Of a DNA stretch of 64,000 bases, positions 7,301 through 15,947 are shown piece by piece (within the stretch, counting starts at the first letter, position 1; each line of letters opens with the position of its first letter). The notes under the pieces are model-generated. The model was not told where the DNA came from and did not search any database. It was given only the letters and a program-made list of their open reading frames with translations. The position numbers and the translations under genes are program-made. Source of the DNA: Parabacteroides hominis (GTDB lineage Bacteria; Bacteroidota; Bacteroidia; Bacteroidales; Tannerellaceae); assembly GCF_014287585.1 (NCBI RefSeq), contig NZ_JACOOJ010000010.1:1-64000 (forward strand). The letters run 5' to 3'.

Positions 7301-8758
7301 ATGATACGAAACAAAATAGTACCGCTTTGGCTGTTGATTTGCTTTCAACTGCTGGCCGACGCCCAAACTCCCGCTCCCATTAAACAATTATTGCAGGCTC
7401 CTTATATGCGTGGAGCCTCTTTTTCCTTGATTGTGAAAGACGTACAGGATGGGAAAACGGTTTACAGCTATGATACGGACCGGTTACAGTCTCCCGCTTC
7501 GGTTTTGAAGACGGTTGCCACGGCGACGGCACTTGAGATATTGGGAGAAGATTACCGCTATCCGACGACGCTGGAATATGATGGCATATTGGAAGACGGG
7601 ACATTGCAGGGCAACCTCTATATAAAGGGCAGCGGCGATCCCTCTTTGGGCTCTTCGCACTTTGCTCCGGGGCAGAATGAGTTTCTGGCTACCTGGATAG
7701 CCGCTTTGCAGAAAGCAGGCATCCGGCATATAACCGGCTCTGTCATATCCGACGAGAGTATTTTCGATACGGAAGGCGCGTCCATCAAATGGCTCCGGGA
7801 AGATATGGGGAATTATTACGCTCCCGGAAGTTACGGGCTTTCCGTTTTCGATAATATGTATAAGTTGTCGTTGCAAACGGGTGCTGCCGGCACGCGTCCT
7901 TCCATAAAAGGGACGGAGCCGGACATTTCCTCTATCCGGTTTAAGAATTACCTGAAAGCGGCGCCGGTTTCTTCAGACAGTGCTTATATTATCGGTGCTC
8001 CGCTCGATGACGTGCGATATCTGTATGGCGTCCTGCCTGCCAACCGCGAGCGATATGTATTGAAAGGAGACATTCCCGATCCTGCCTTGTTCCTGGCGCG
8101 CTATCTGACGGACCGGCTTCAGCAGAAAGGAATCCGGGTGGATGGAGCCCCTTCCTGCTACCGTATCGAGACGGAAGAGAACCGGTGGAAGAGGGGAGAA
8201 CGGAAAGAGATTGTTACGACCTATTCGCCTACCCTGCGGGAGATCGCAAGCGTATGCAACCATGTCAGCCATAACCTCTATGCAGACGCGTTGGTTAAGA
8301 CGGTCGGATTGCAATACCGGCCGCGCAAGTATGAGGTGATCTCTTCGTTCGGTCGCGGCGTGCAGGTGGTGAAAGAGCATTGGGAAAAGAAGGGGTTGAA
8401 TGTCTTTCCGCTCCGCATGAACGACGGCAGCGGCTTGGCTCCGGCAGATAAGGTGTCGGCTGGGTTTATGGGAGAACTGCTGGTCTATATGGCGGCCGAG
8501 TCTGCCGTTTCGGATGCCTTTATCGCCTCTTTGCCGCAAGCCGGGATAGAAGGATCGGTGCGCAATTTCTTGAAAGGATCGAAGTTGCAGGGAAAAGCCC
8601 GCCTGAAAAGCGGAGGCATTACGGGCGTCAGGAGTTATGCCGGCTATATTACGAAAGACGGAAAGACGTATGCGGTAGCTGTTTTTTCGAATAACTATTC
8701 TTGCTCTATGAGTCGAATGACAAGCCGCTTGGAACAGTTGCTATTGCAACTGTTCTAA
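7301..8758 (+). CDS. dacB: D-alanyl-D-alanine carboxypeptidase/endopeptidase (PBP4 class)
   Basis: A 485-residue class C penicillin-binding protein that trims and cleaves peptidoglycan peptides in the periplasm. A signal peptide is visible (IVPLWLLICFQLLADAQT). The catalytic motifs are in order: SxxK as SVLK in SPASVLKTVATA, SxN as SHN in VSHNLYADALVK, and KTG as KSG in RLKSGGITGVRSYAG. Between the first two lies the large insertion typical of PBP4/DacB. It starts at the ATG at 7301, is transcribed alone, and its 3' end forms a perfect hairpin that spans the stop codon (8732-8755). Confidence 0.93.
   Translation: MIRNKIVPLWLLICFQLLADAQTPAPIKQLLQAPYMRGASFSLIVKDVQDGKTVYSYDTDRLQSPASVLKTVATATALEILGEDYRYPTTLEYDGILEDGTLQGNLYIKGSGDPSLGSSHFAPGQNEFLATWIAALQKAGIRHITGSVISDESIFDTEGASIKWLREDMGNYYAPGSYGLSVFDNMYKLSLQTGAAGTRPSIKGTEPDISSIRFKNYLKAAPVSSDSAYIIGAPLDDVRYLYGVLPANRERYVLKGDIPDPALFLARYLTDRLQQKGIRVDGAPSCYRIETEENRWKRGERKEIVTTYSPTLREIASVCNHVSHNLYADALVKTVGLQYRPRKYEVISSFGRGVQVVKEHWEKKGLNVFPLRMNDGSGLAPADKVSAGFMGELLVYMAAESAVSDAFIASLPQAGIEGSVRNFLKGSKLQGKARLKSGGITGVRSYAGYITKDGKTYAVAVFSNNYSCSMSRMTSRLEQLLLQLF
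8732..8755 (+). terminator. Hairpin in the last codons of the PBP4 gene
   Basis: GAACAGTTGC (8732-8741) and GCAACTGTTC (8746-8755) are perfect 10-bp arms with a 4-nt loop, encoding the repetitive C-terminus EQLLLQLF just before the stop. There is no T-run after it, so termination is only a possibility; it could also protect the 3' end of the mRNA. Confidence 0.4.
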
Positions 8759-8776
8759 ACTTCCACCTTCCATCTT

Positions 8777-9487
8777 TCACGTCAGCAGCGAACGCTGTGT
8801 CAGAAATTCGATGAACTTTTGTTTGTAGTTGTCGGAGATCGGGATGTATTCTTTGCCGAATACGATCCGGTTCCGTTCGATCACCTTGATCTTTTCAGGC
8901 TGCACGATAAAGGAACGGTGCACGCGGATAAAGCGGTTTGACGGCAACATCTCCTCCAATGACTTCATGCTCATCAGTGAAAGGATAGGATGAGGTTCAT
9001 CTTCGACAAATATCTTGACATAGTCTTTCAAACCTTCGATATAAAGGATCTTGCGCAGTTCGACCTGTACTAACTTATATTCGGTCTTGATGAAGATCGA
9101 TTCGACTTCCGCCGGGGACGCCTGCATATGCTCGTACCATTGCAAAGCCTTATTGGCAGCCTTGAGGAAATCCGGGTAAGCGATAGGTTTCAGCAGATAG
9201 TCGAGGGCGTTCACCTTATAGCTGTCGAGGGCGTACTGTTCGAATGCGGTCGTGAAGATAATGCGGGTGTCCGTCTCCAATATGCGTGAAAATTCCATAC
9301 CGCTCAGCTCCGGCATCTGGATATCGAGAAAGAGCAGGTCTACCGGCCGGGCGCTTAATGCCGGCAACGCTTCGAGGGCGCTGCTGAACTTGGCCGTGAG
9401 GCGAAGGAACGGAGTCTTATTCACATAACTTTCCAGCAGGCTGATGGCCAGTGGTTCATCATCAATGATTGCACACGTTAACGTCAT
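8777..9487 (-). CDS. LytTR-family response regulator
   Basis: 236 residues from the ATG at 9487 (MTLTCAIIDDEP); the frame is open to a TTG at 9514, which is less likely. The N-terminal receiver domain has the acidic pair IIDDE, the phosphoacceptor aspartate in LLFLDIQMPELSGMEF, and a conserved lysine in YLLKPIAY. The C-terminal half is a LytTR DNA-binding domain (KILYIEGLKDYVKIF, then FIRVHRSFIVQPEKI). It is the partner of the histidine kinase that ends 43 nt upstream. A TATTTTTG -7 match on the minus strand (9519-9512) lies in that gap, so it may have its own promoter besides read-through from the kinase gene. Confidence 0.92.
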   Translation of the reverse strand: MTLTCAIIDDEPLAISLLESYVNKTPFLRLTAKFSSALEALPALSARPVDLLFLDIQMPELSGMEFSRILETDTRIIFTTAFEQYALDSYKVNALDYLLKPIAYPDFLKAANKALQWYEHMQASPAEVESIFIKTEYKLVQVELRKILYIEGLKDYVKIFVEDEPHPILSLMSMKSLEEMLPSNRFIRVHRSFIVQPEKIKVIERNRIVFGKEYIPISDNYKQKFIEFLTQRSLLT

Positions 9488-9529
9488 AATTTGTTGTATT
9501 GATGTACCGGACAAAAATACAACAAATCC

Positions 9530-10606
9530 TTATGCCTGCAACTCTAACAGGCAAACATATTCATCCCCTTTCTGCCCGTACGTGAAAATATGATGCGCCG
9601 GGTACAGCAATTCCAGCCGGCGGCTAAGGTTTTGCAGCCCGATGCCGGAACCGCTCTTATCCTGCCCGTTATCTTTCGGGAAATGGCTGTTGCGGATGGA
9701 GCAGACGATCCGTGTCCCTTCCTGGTGGATCTTCAGGTCGATAAAAGAAGGTTTGTTATGGCTCACCCCGTGCTTGAAAGCATTCTCGATCAGGGAGATG
9801 AAAAGGAGAGGAGCCACTTGGGTTTCGGGTGTGGCGGCGGATATCTCGGTAGTCAGCTTCACGTGTTCCGGCAGGCGAATCCGCATCAGTTCCACATAAT
9901 TGCGGATGAAGTCGAGTTCCTTCTCCAACGGAACCATCGGCTGGCTACTGTCGTAAAGCACATAACGGAGCAGGCGGCTCAGGTCGTGCACCGCCTCCTG
10001 TGCCCGTTCGGGACTGAACGCGATCAGGCTGTAGATATTGTTCAGCGTGTTGAAAAGGAAATGCGGGTTCAACTGGCTTTTCAGGTTTTGCAATTCCGCT
10101 TCGGCACGGCTTTTCTCCAACTCCCGGCGCGACGATTCCATCTGATACCAGCTCCCGGTCATCTTGATGGCGACGCTTAGCCCTGCCACCAACATGTATA
10201 ACATTGCGTTCACCATAAAGAAGCCGACTACCTCCTGGCATTCCCTTTCCGGCCTCGGATGCTCCCATTCGGGATGCGGGAGCAGTTCGAACATCAGATG
10301 GACGGCCCCCATCGAGGCAGCGATCAGTACGACATTGCATAGCAAGAACTTCCAAGGATGCTTGGAGAACAGGAAATGGTCGATCAGCACGAAATAGTTG
10401 GCATAGAACACCAGCATGAACGACAGCGGGACGATCATGGAGCGGACGTAGCTCAGGACTGTCACCGTCTGCGACTCGCGTCCGGTAAAGAAGAACGGCA
10501 GCCCGAATAGGATGGCCCAGGCTGCGATATGTATGACACCGCCCATCCCTTTCAACGGGGGATGTGAAGGCGTGCCCAAGCCGGTTGTGTTAGATTCGTT
10601 TTCCAT
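9530..10606 (-). CDS. LytS/YehU-type sensor histidine kinase
   Basis: A 358-residue membrane sensor kinase. Four hydrophobic helices occupy roughly residues 25-160. A short coiled coil (RRELEKSRAEAELQNLKSQL) leads into the His_kinase core with the phosphoacceptor histidine in LNPHFLFNTLNNIYS. The ATPase domain has the N box in LIENAFKHGVSHNKP and a glycine box SGSGIGLQNLSRRL. There is no periplasmic sensor domain, as is usual in this class. It precedes the LytTR regulator and follows a TolC-MacA-MacB operon on the same strand, separated from it by a large perfect hairpin. Confidence 0.92.
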   Translation of the reverse strand: MENESNTTGLGTPSHPPLKGMGGVIHIAAWAILFGLPFFFTGRESQTVTVLSYVRSMIVPLSFMLVFYANYFVLIDHFLFSKHPWKFLLCNVVLIAASMGAVHLMFELLPHPEWEHPRPERECQEVVGFFMVNAMLYMLVAGLSVAIKMTGSWYQMESSRRELEKSRAEAELQNLKSQLNPHFLFNTLNNIYSLIAFSPERAQEAVHDLSRLLRYVLYDSSQPMVPLEKELDFIRNYVELMRIRLPEHVKLTTEISAATPETQVAPLLFISLIENAFKHGVSHNKPSFIDLKIHQEGTRIVCSIRNSHFPKDNGQDKSGSGIGLQNLSRRLELLYPAHHIFTYGQKGDEYVCLLELQA

Positions 10607-10693
10607 ACAGGCGAAGATAATGATTCTTTACTGTTTTTATCTATTATATTTATCTTTCTTTCCTTATCCCATTGTCTTTTTCCTTGCAATCCA

Positions 10694-10789
10694 TTAGTTG
10701 TCCGCTTGACGGCGAACGATCGTTCGCTGGCTGGAGGACGATCGTTCGCTGGCTGCCGAACGATCGTTCGCCGTCAAGCGGACAACTAA
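10694..10789. repeat. 33-bp perfect inverted repeat with nested palindromes
   Basis: The left arm (10694-10726, beginning TTAGTTGTCCGCTTGACGGC) and the right arm (10757-10789) are perfect reverse complements over 33 bp. Each arm ends in the palindrome CGAACGATCGTTCG, and a third ACGATCGTTCG sits in the loop, where an 18-nt segment is directly repeated with a 22-nt period. The structure lies between the MacB-like permease (minus strand, ending 10853) and the kinase start (10606), so it separates export and signalling genes. It has no T-run. Its GC-rich, three-unit design looks different from an ordinary terminator. Confidence 0.85.
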
Positions 10790-10852
10790 CAGGCTGTATC
10801 CGCCCGCCTAATGGGATGAGATGAAAAGCGTAACGGTTCCTGTTGTTCCGGC

Positions 10853-12073
10853 TTATTCATACCGTATCGCCTCTATCGGGTCGAGCTGTGCCGCTTTCTT
10901 GGCCGGATACCATCCGAAGAACACGCCCGTGATGGTACATACGGCGAACGAGAGGATGACGCTCCAGGGCTGGATGTAGATCGGAAAGTGGGCGACCCCG
11001 TTCACGACAAGGGCCGAGCCCACTCCAAAGACTACACCTATCAAACCGCCTGTCACGCTGATCAGGATGGACTCGATCAGGAATTGTGCCAGGATGTCGA
11101 TGCCTTTAGCCCCGATACTCATGCGGAGGCCGATCTCACGTGTACGCTCCGTTACGCTGACGTACATGATATTCATAATTCCTATACCGCCTACGAGTAG
11201 CGAAATACCCGCCACAGCCGCCAACAGCACGGTCATCATATCCGTAGTGCTTGTCAACATCGTGCTCAACTCCTGCTGGCTACGGATGGTAAAATCATCA
11301 TCATCGGTATCCCTCAACTTATGGTTGCGGCGGAGTATTTCGGTAATCTCGTCGATGGCCTGGTCGGTGTATTCCTCTTTGAGGGCCGAACAGGTAATGC
11401 CTTGCAGATGGGTGATGGCCAGGACCTTTTTCTGAATAGTTGTGTATGGAGCTAAGATTAGGTCGTCCTGGTCCATTCCCATGCTGTTGTATCCTTTGCT
11501 TTCCAGCACGCCTACGATGCGGAAAGGCAGTTTCTGAAATCGTATGACCTTGCCTACCGGGTTGCTGCCGTCGGGGAAGAGGTTGTCGACGACGGTCTTG
11601 CCGACTACGCATACTTTGGCGGCTGTCTGGATGTCCTGTTCGGTGAACATGTCGCCGTCTCCGACTTTGTAACGGCGAATTTCCAGATAGTCGGGACTGA
11701 TGCCGTAGACCGTGGTAGGAGCGTTGTTGGCTCCGTAGATCGCCTGCCCGCTGCTGTTGACCGAGGGGGAGACGGCGGAGACGAAGCGCGTTTCGTCGAC
11801 TATATTCTCATAGTCCTGTAGTTTCAGGGTCTCCATTGCCGAGGCATCCTGGCGGACACCGCCGCGCATGTCGGCTCCGGGCTGTATCATGATCATGTTG
11901 GAACCCATCTCGCTGATCTGCGCCTGTATGCTTCGCTTCGAGCCTTGTCCGATGGCAAGCATCGTGATCACGGAGGCTACGCCGATGATGATGCCCAGCA
12001 TCGTGAGGAAGCCGCGCAGCTTGTTGTTGGCGAGGGCCCGGACGGCTATTTTTATTAGGTTTGTTCCGTTCAT
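10853..12073 (-). CDS. MacB-like ABC transporter permease
   Basis: A 406-residue FtsX/MacB-type permease subunit. It has one N-terminal helix (FLTMLGIIIGVASVITMLAI), a periplasmic core of about 220 residues (FVSAVSPSVNSSGQAIYG onwards), then three C-terminal helices including ISLLVGGIGIMNIMYVSVTE and the conserved RTREIGLRMSIGAKG cytoplasmic loop. In MacAB-TolC systems this subunit transmits ATP hydrolysis to the periplasm and pushes macrolides, peptides or toxins through TolC. Unlike E. coli MacB the ATPase is a separate gene (12259-12999). It is fourth in a minus-strand operon with TolC, the adaptor and the ATPase. Confidence 0.92.
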   Translation of the reverse strand: MNGTNLIKIAVRALANNKLRGFLTMLGIIIGVASVITMLAIGQGSKRSIQAQISEMGSNMIMIQPGADMRGGVRQDASAMETLKLQDYENIVDETRFVSAVSPSVNSSGQAIYGANNAPTTVYGISPDYLEIRRYKVGDGDMFTEQDIQTAAKVCVVGKTVVDNLFPDGSNPVGKVIRFQKLPFRIVGVLESKGYNSMGMDQDDLILAPYTTIQKKVLAITHLQGITCSALKEEYTDQAIDEITEILRRNHKLRDTDDDDFTIRSQQELSTMLTSTTDMMTVLLAAVAGISLLVGGIGIMNIMYVSVTERTREIGLRMSIGAKGIDILAQFLIESILISVTGGLIGVVFGVGSALVVNGVAHFPIYIQPWSVILSFAVCTITGVFFGWYPAKKAAQLDPIEAIRYE

Positions 12074-12258
12074 TGTTATTGTTGTTTATATGTTATTGTA
12101 ACACGCCTCCTGCTCCCTTTCGAGAGGGGAACAGTTACTCTCTAAACACCTTTGCCTCCTTCCGCTTCATCGGGTGATCCCGGTATTCGCATAAAGGTAC
12201 ACCCACGGAAGGGTGGCAAGGTGCATAACCTTATATTCATTTAATATCGATTAAATGA

Positions 12259-12999
12259 TCAATCATCGTTCTTTGGCAGCCGTGCCAAAGCTTCCGCCGC
12301 GTTCAGGATATCCGTGTTGACCGTGTCGGAGGTGACATGCCCGTCGCGCAGCGTGATGTTGCGGCTGCTGTATTGGGCGATCTCCGGGTTGTGGGTCACG
12401 AATATGATGGTGCGTCCCTCGGCATGTAGCTTCTGGAAGAGCACCAGTATCTCGAAGGAGGTACGGGTGTCGAGGTTTCCGGTCGCTTCGTCGGCGAGGA
12501 TAACGGCGGGATCGTTCACCAGTGCCCGGGCGATGGCGACGCGTTGCATCTGTCCGCCGGACATCTGGTTGCTTTTATGCATCAAGCGGTCGCCCAGTCC
12601 TACGGCAACCAGCGATTCGACTGCTTTCCGGTGGCGGGCGGAGGCGCTATAGTTCGGATTGTACATCAGGGGCAGCTCCACGTTCTCCACCGCAGTGGTC
12701 TTGGGAAGCAGGTTGTAACTCTGAAAGACGAATCCGATCTTGCGGTTGCGCAGGGTGGCACGGGAGTTCTTTCCCATCGTGCGGACCGATGTCCCGTCGA
12801 GGTAATATTCCCCGCTGGTCGGCGTGTCTAAGCAGCCCAACGTGTTCAGCAAGGTGCTCTTTCCTGAGCCGGATGTCCCCATGATGGTGACAAACTCGCC
12901 TTCGTAGATCGTGAAGGAGACGCCACGCAGGGCATGGACCGTTTCGTCTCCGACCTTGAAGTCACGCTTGATGTTTTCTAATTTGATTATCTCTTTCAT
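12259..12999 (-). CDS. ABC transporter ATP-binding subunit (MacB/LolD type)
   Basis: 246 residues with all ABC ATPase motifs: Walker A GTSGSGKST, Q-loop in FVFQSYNLLPK, signature MSGGQMQRVAIARAL, Walker B VILADEATGNLD, and H-loop FVTHNPEI. It energises the neighbouring MacB-like permease for export through the adaptor and TolC protein encoded upstream in the same operon. A 185-bp gap with no ORF separates it from the permease gene. Confidence 0.94.
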   Translation of the reverse strand: MKEIIKLENIKRDFKVGDETVHALRGVSFTIYEGEFVTIMGTSGSGKSTLLNTLGCLDTPTSGEYYLDGTSVRTMGKNSRATLRNRKIGFVFQSYNLLPKTTAVENVELPLMYNPNYSASARHRKAVESLVAVGLGDRLMHKSNQMSGGQMQRVAIARALVNDPAVILADEATGNLDTRTSFEILVLFQKLHAEGRTIIFVTHNPEIAQYSSRNITLRDGHVTSDTVNTDILNAAEALARLPKNDD

Positions 13000-13046
13000 A
13001 TTGTTGTACTCCTTGTTTGGGGAGGGCAGATATATAAAGCCTGCCC

Positions 13047-14276
13047 CTACTTGGCACTCTTCTTGTTCTTATTACTTCCCGGAGGGCCTGGCATGAACGG
13101 GCTTCTTTCCGTTTCGGTTCCGGCTGCCGGGGCAACTGAGGCGGCTTCGAAATCGACTGCCAACTCTTCACCTTCGTCCAGGCCGTCGGTAATCTCGATC
13201 ATGTTTCCGCTGGTGGAGCCGACGGTTACTGCTTTCGGCTTCAGCTCTTGTCCGTTCCTGATCCATACGAGACGTTTCCCGGCAGGGGCTTCCGTATCGG
13301 CATTGGAGACGGTGTAGCCTATTTGGGCCAACATCCCGGCATCCGGCACGAAGCGGAGCGACTTGGTCGGGACCGTCAGCACGTTATCGCGTTCCAGGGT
13401 GAAGATCGTCACGTTGGCTGTCAGGCGCGGTTTCAGCTTCAGGTCGGGGTTGTCGGCCGAGATAACCACTTCGTAGGTAACGACCGTCGAGGTCGAGGAG
13501 GAAGTGGAACTGCTGCTTTCGCTGTCGCCGAGGCGGATCTGCATGACTGTGCCTTTGAAAACATCGTTCGGGTAGGCGTCGACGGTGAAGGAGACGCGTT
13601 GTCCGTTCTCTACGTTGCCTATATCGGCTTCGTCCACGTCGGCGATCACCTGCATCTTGGTCAGGTCGGCTGCGATGGTGAACAGGGTCGGGGTCTCGAA
13701 GCCGGCGGCCACTGTCTGCCCTTCTTCGACGGCGCGGTTGATCACGACACCGTCGATCGGGCTGGTGATCGTCGCATATTCGAGGTTACGGTTGACTTTG
13801 ACCATGGCCGCCTGGTTCTGTTCGTAGGCGGCTTTTGCCTTCTCGTAGTTGTAGGTGGAAGTCTCGTAGTCCGAGTCGCTGATCAGCTTCTTTTCGAAGA
13901 GGATTTTGTTGCGGGCGTAATTCTTCTGCTGGTACTCGTATTCGCTTTTGCTGCTTGCTAACTGTGCCTGGGCGGACGCGAGTTCGGCTTTCAGGTTGAC
14001 CTTGTCCATCTCGGCGATCAGCTGTCCTGCTTTGACCACATCGTTGTAGTCTGCATACAATTTGTCGATGATGCCGGACACCTGCGTGCCGACTTCGACT
14101 TCCGTTACCGGTTCGACTGTCCCGGTTGCCGTTACCGTGTTCGAGATGGAACTACGACCCACTTTGGCGGTTTCGAGCCGGATGCCGCCTTTCGACGTTT
14201 TGCCTGTGAAGAGCCAGATGCCGCCGGCTACGGCCAGTACGCCTACTATACCGATGATTAGTTTCTTCTTATTCAT
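13047..14276 (-). CDS. Periplasmic adaptor protein of a MacAB-TolC-type exporter
   Basis: A 409-residue membrane-fusion protein anchored by one N-terminal helix (LIIGIVGVLAVAGGIWLF). The first half of the lipoyl domain follows (TGTVEPVTEVEVGTQVSGII), then a coiled-coil hairpin (about residues 90-170, ELASAQAQLASSKSEYEYQQ) and the second lipoyl half (ATITSPIDGVVINRAVEEGQ), with beta-barrel and membrane-proximal domains after it. This is the MacA/HlyD layout. A serine-rich insert (SESSSSTSSSTSTV) lies in the beta-barrel. The C-terminus is a proline- and lysine-rich tail. It lies between the tolC-like gene and the ATPase gene. Confidence 0.92.
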   Translation of the reverse strand: MNKKKLIIGIVGVLAVAGGIWLFTGKTSKGGIRLETAKVGRSSISNTVTATGTVEPVTEVEVGTQVSGIIDKLYADYNDVVKAGQLIAEMDKVNLKAELASAQAQLASSKSEYEYQQKNYARNKILFEKKLISDSDYETSTYNYEKAKAAYEQNQAAMVKVNRNLEYATITSPIDGVVINRAVEEGQTVAAGFETPTLFTIAADLTKMQVIADVDEADIGNVENGQRVSFTVDAYPNDVFKGTVMQIRLGDSESSSSTSSSTSTVVTYEVVISADNPDLKLKPRLTANVTIFTLERDNVLTVPTKSLRFVPDAGMLAQIGYTVSNADTEAPAGKRLVWIRNGQELKPKAVTVGSTSGNMIEITDGLDEGEELAVDFEAASVAPAAGTETERSPFMPGPPGSNKNKKSAK

Positions 14277-14322
14277 ATCTTATCTGTTTTTATTTCTTCT
14301 TTGATAGCGGTTCCTTTTGTGA

Positions 14323-14354
14323 GGTCCCTGCCGGAGTGAATCGAAGCAGGGACC
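14323..14354. terminator. Hairpin between adaptor and TolC genes
   Basis: GGTCCCTGC (14323-14331) pairs with GCAGGGACC (14346-14354). It lies in the gap between the tolC-like stop (14409) and the adaptor start (14276) on the minus strand. No T-run follows, so it may be an intercistronic stabiliser or attenuator rather than a strong terminator. Confidence 0.45.
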
Positions 14355-14408
14355 GAAACAAAAAGAGAGTGAATATATTCATTAGCGGTTCACCCCTAAT
14401 GCCATGTT

Positions 14409-15764
14409 TCAGAATAAATTGATCTCTTCTCCCTGGTAGAAGCGCAATAAGCCTGCGTTCAGTATGGCCGTGTATTTGGCCTGAAGCGTTTCCTGTTGTG
14501 CGCTGAGGAGGTTGTTTTTCTCTGTGAGCAGTTCGACCGTGTTTTTCATGCCTACGTTGAACTGTTCGCTGACGAGTGAATAACTGGTCTCTGTGCTTTT
14601 CAGCTTCTGGGCGGCTGCCACGTATTGCTGCTGTGCGCTGTTGGCGGTCAGCCAGAGGCTTTCGATCGTCTTATAGAGTGTCTTTTGGTTGTCCAGCAGG
14701 TCCAGTTGGCTGGTCTGCTTTTGCAGCTTCGCCTTGTTGATGGAGCTTTTCGTCTGCCGCTTGTCGAAGATGGGGATGCTGAGGGTCAGTCCCAGCGAGT
14801 TGTTCCAGTTCTGCTTGACCTGTTCGCTGAAGCTGAAGTCGCTGCCGTTGGCGTTCGTGCTTCCGATGCCTGCGCTGAGGCTTAAGGTCGGGAGATAGCC
14901 TGCGCGTGCCATCTTGATGCTCAGGTCCGAGGTCTCCACGTTCAGCTTGCCGGCCTCTATTTCGGGGCGGAGGCCGAGGGCGGTGTTGTAGACATCGTCT
15001 TTTGTAGGGAGCGGGATCAGTACGTTGCTGTCGTTCAGTTGCGGGAGGTAGAGGTCCATTTCGATGTCTCCGTCCAGTTCGAGAAGCTGTTTCAACTGCA
15101 ACTTATAATCCTGCAGGGTAGCCTGGGAGGTCACTAACTGGTAGTTGTCGCTGCTGACCTGCGCTTCCAGTTGGGCGAGGTCGCTCGAGGCGATGCTGCC
15201 GACGTTGAACAGTTCCTGTCCCCGTTCAAACTCTTTGCGGCTTACTTCCAGCGTCGATTCGTTCACTTTGACGGCTTCGGCCGAGTAGAGTATCTGCACA
15301 TACAGTTGGGTGATACTTTCCTCGATGGAGTTTTCGCTTTCGTCAACGTTCAGTTCGGCAATGCGGTTGTTCAGCTTCTGCTGTTTGACGGTGTTCACCC
15401 GCTTGCTGCCGTTATAGACGGTCCAGTTAGCGTCGATGCCGTAGCTGCCGTTATAGGATGTTTTGCTTTCGCTTGTCGTGATATTATCGCCGCTGATGAT
15501 CGTGCCGCTTGCGCTGTTCGGGCGGTTGACGACGCGCTGGCTGATGTTTCCGCTCAGGGAGGGCAGGAAATCCGCCTTGGCTGTCTTTACGTCTTCTTGT
15601 GCACTTTCCACATTGATACGGTTTCGCTGGATAGTGATGTTATGCTCCAGTGCATAATCGATACAGTCGCGAAGCGTCCACTGCTTGGGTACACCGTCCT
15701 CTGCTTTCATCCCGGCGGGCAGGAGGAGCAGGCAGGAGAGGAGTATGGAAGAAATCTGTTTCAT
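14409..15764 (-). CDS. TolC-family outer membrane efflux protein
   Basis: 451 residues from the ATG at 15764 (MKQISSILLSCLLLLPAGMK), which gives a clean signal peptide; the frame extends to 15791 but that start would disrupt it. Two repeats of the TolC architecture are visible: each has a long helix pair (residues about 60-200 and 250-440) with the usual heptad-rich Q/N/S content, such as SLSGNISQRVV and LSLSAGIGSTNANG for the strand segments. It forms the outer membrane channel for the downstream adaptor/ABC exporter, and is the first gene of that operon. Confidence 0.92.
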   Translation of the reverse strand: MKQISSILLSCLLLLPAGMKAEDGVPKQWTLRDCIDYALEHNITIQRNRINVESAQEDVKTAKADFLPSLSGNISQRVVNRPNSASGTIISGDNITTSESKTSYNGSYGIDANWTVYNGSKRVNTVKQQKLNNRIAELNVDESENSIEESITQLYVQILYSAEAVKVNESTLEVSRKEFERGQELFNVGSIASSDLAQLEAQVSSDNYQLVTSQATLQDYKLQLKQLLELDGDIEMDLYLPQLNDSNVLIPLPTKDDVYNTALGLRPEIEAGKLNVETSDLSIKMARAGYLPTLSLSAGIGSTNANGSDFSFSEQVKQNWNNSLGLTLSIPIFDKRQTKSSINKAKLQKQTSQLDLLDNQKTLYKTIESLWLTANSAQQQYVAAAQKLKSTETSYSLVSEQFNVGMKNTVELLTEKNNLLSAQQETLQAKYTAILNAGLLRFYQGEEINLF

Positions 15765-15813
15765 AATGCTTTCGTTTTTGCAACCTGACAATCTTTTTAC
15801 CTTTTTACGAAAG

Positions 15814-15821
15814 CAAAACTA
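15814..15821 (-). promoter_or_regulatory. -7 element of the TolC-MacAB operon
   Basis: On the minus strand the bases read TAGTTTTG, matching TAnnTTTG, about 50 nt upstream of the chosen tolC start. It is the only such match in the gap between this operon and the chromate transporter genes. Confidence 0.55.
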
Positions 15822-15912
15822 CAACGAGATGAAAACCTGCACAATCAGATTAGAAAAAGAGGATTGTTTCCTCGACAAAGGGAGGATTTCTATCGATGAA
15901 TGGTTCATTGTG

Positions 15913-15934
15913 GAGACGCACGGCCGTGCGTCTC
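15913..15934. terminator. Perfect 22-nt palindrome after chromate transporter genes
   Basis: GAGACGCACGG followed by its exact complement makes a 22-nt palindrome 14 nt downstream of the last gene of the minus-strand operon. I recall near-identical GTAGAGACGCACGGCCG repeats scattered through Bacteroidales genomes, so this may be a dispersed palindromic repeat acting as a terminator or 3' stabiliser. Confidence 0.65.
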
Positions 15935-15947
15935 TACGGAGGAATGA

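Noticed and set aside
9590..10180. Long plus-strand frames opposite the kinase, adaptor, ahcY, acyl-CoA ligase and typA genes
   Set aside because: They are antisense shadows in GC-rich coding DNA, with no family resemblance and no start signals.
15913..15934. Palindrome downstream of chromate genes as part of the novel in-gene palindrome class
   Set aside because: The sequence resembles a dispersed repeat I recall from many genomes, so it is more likely an ordinary repetitive terminator.
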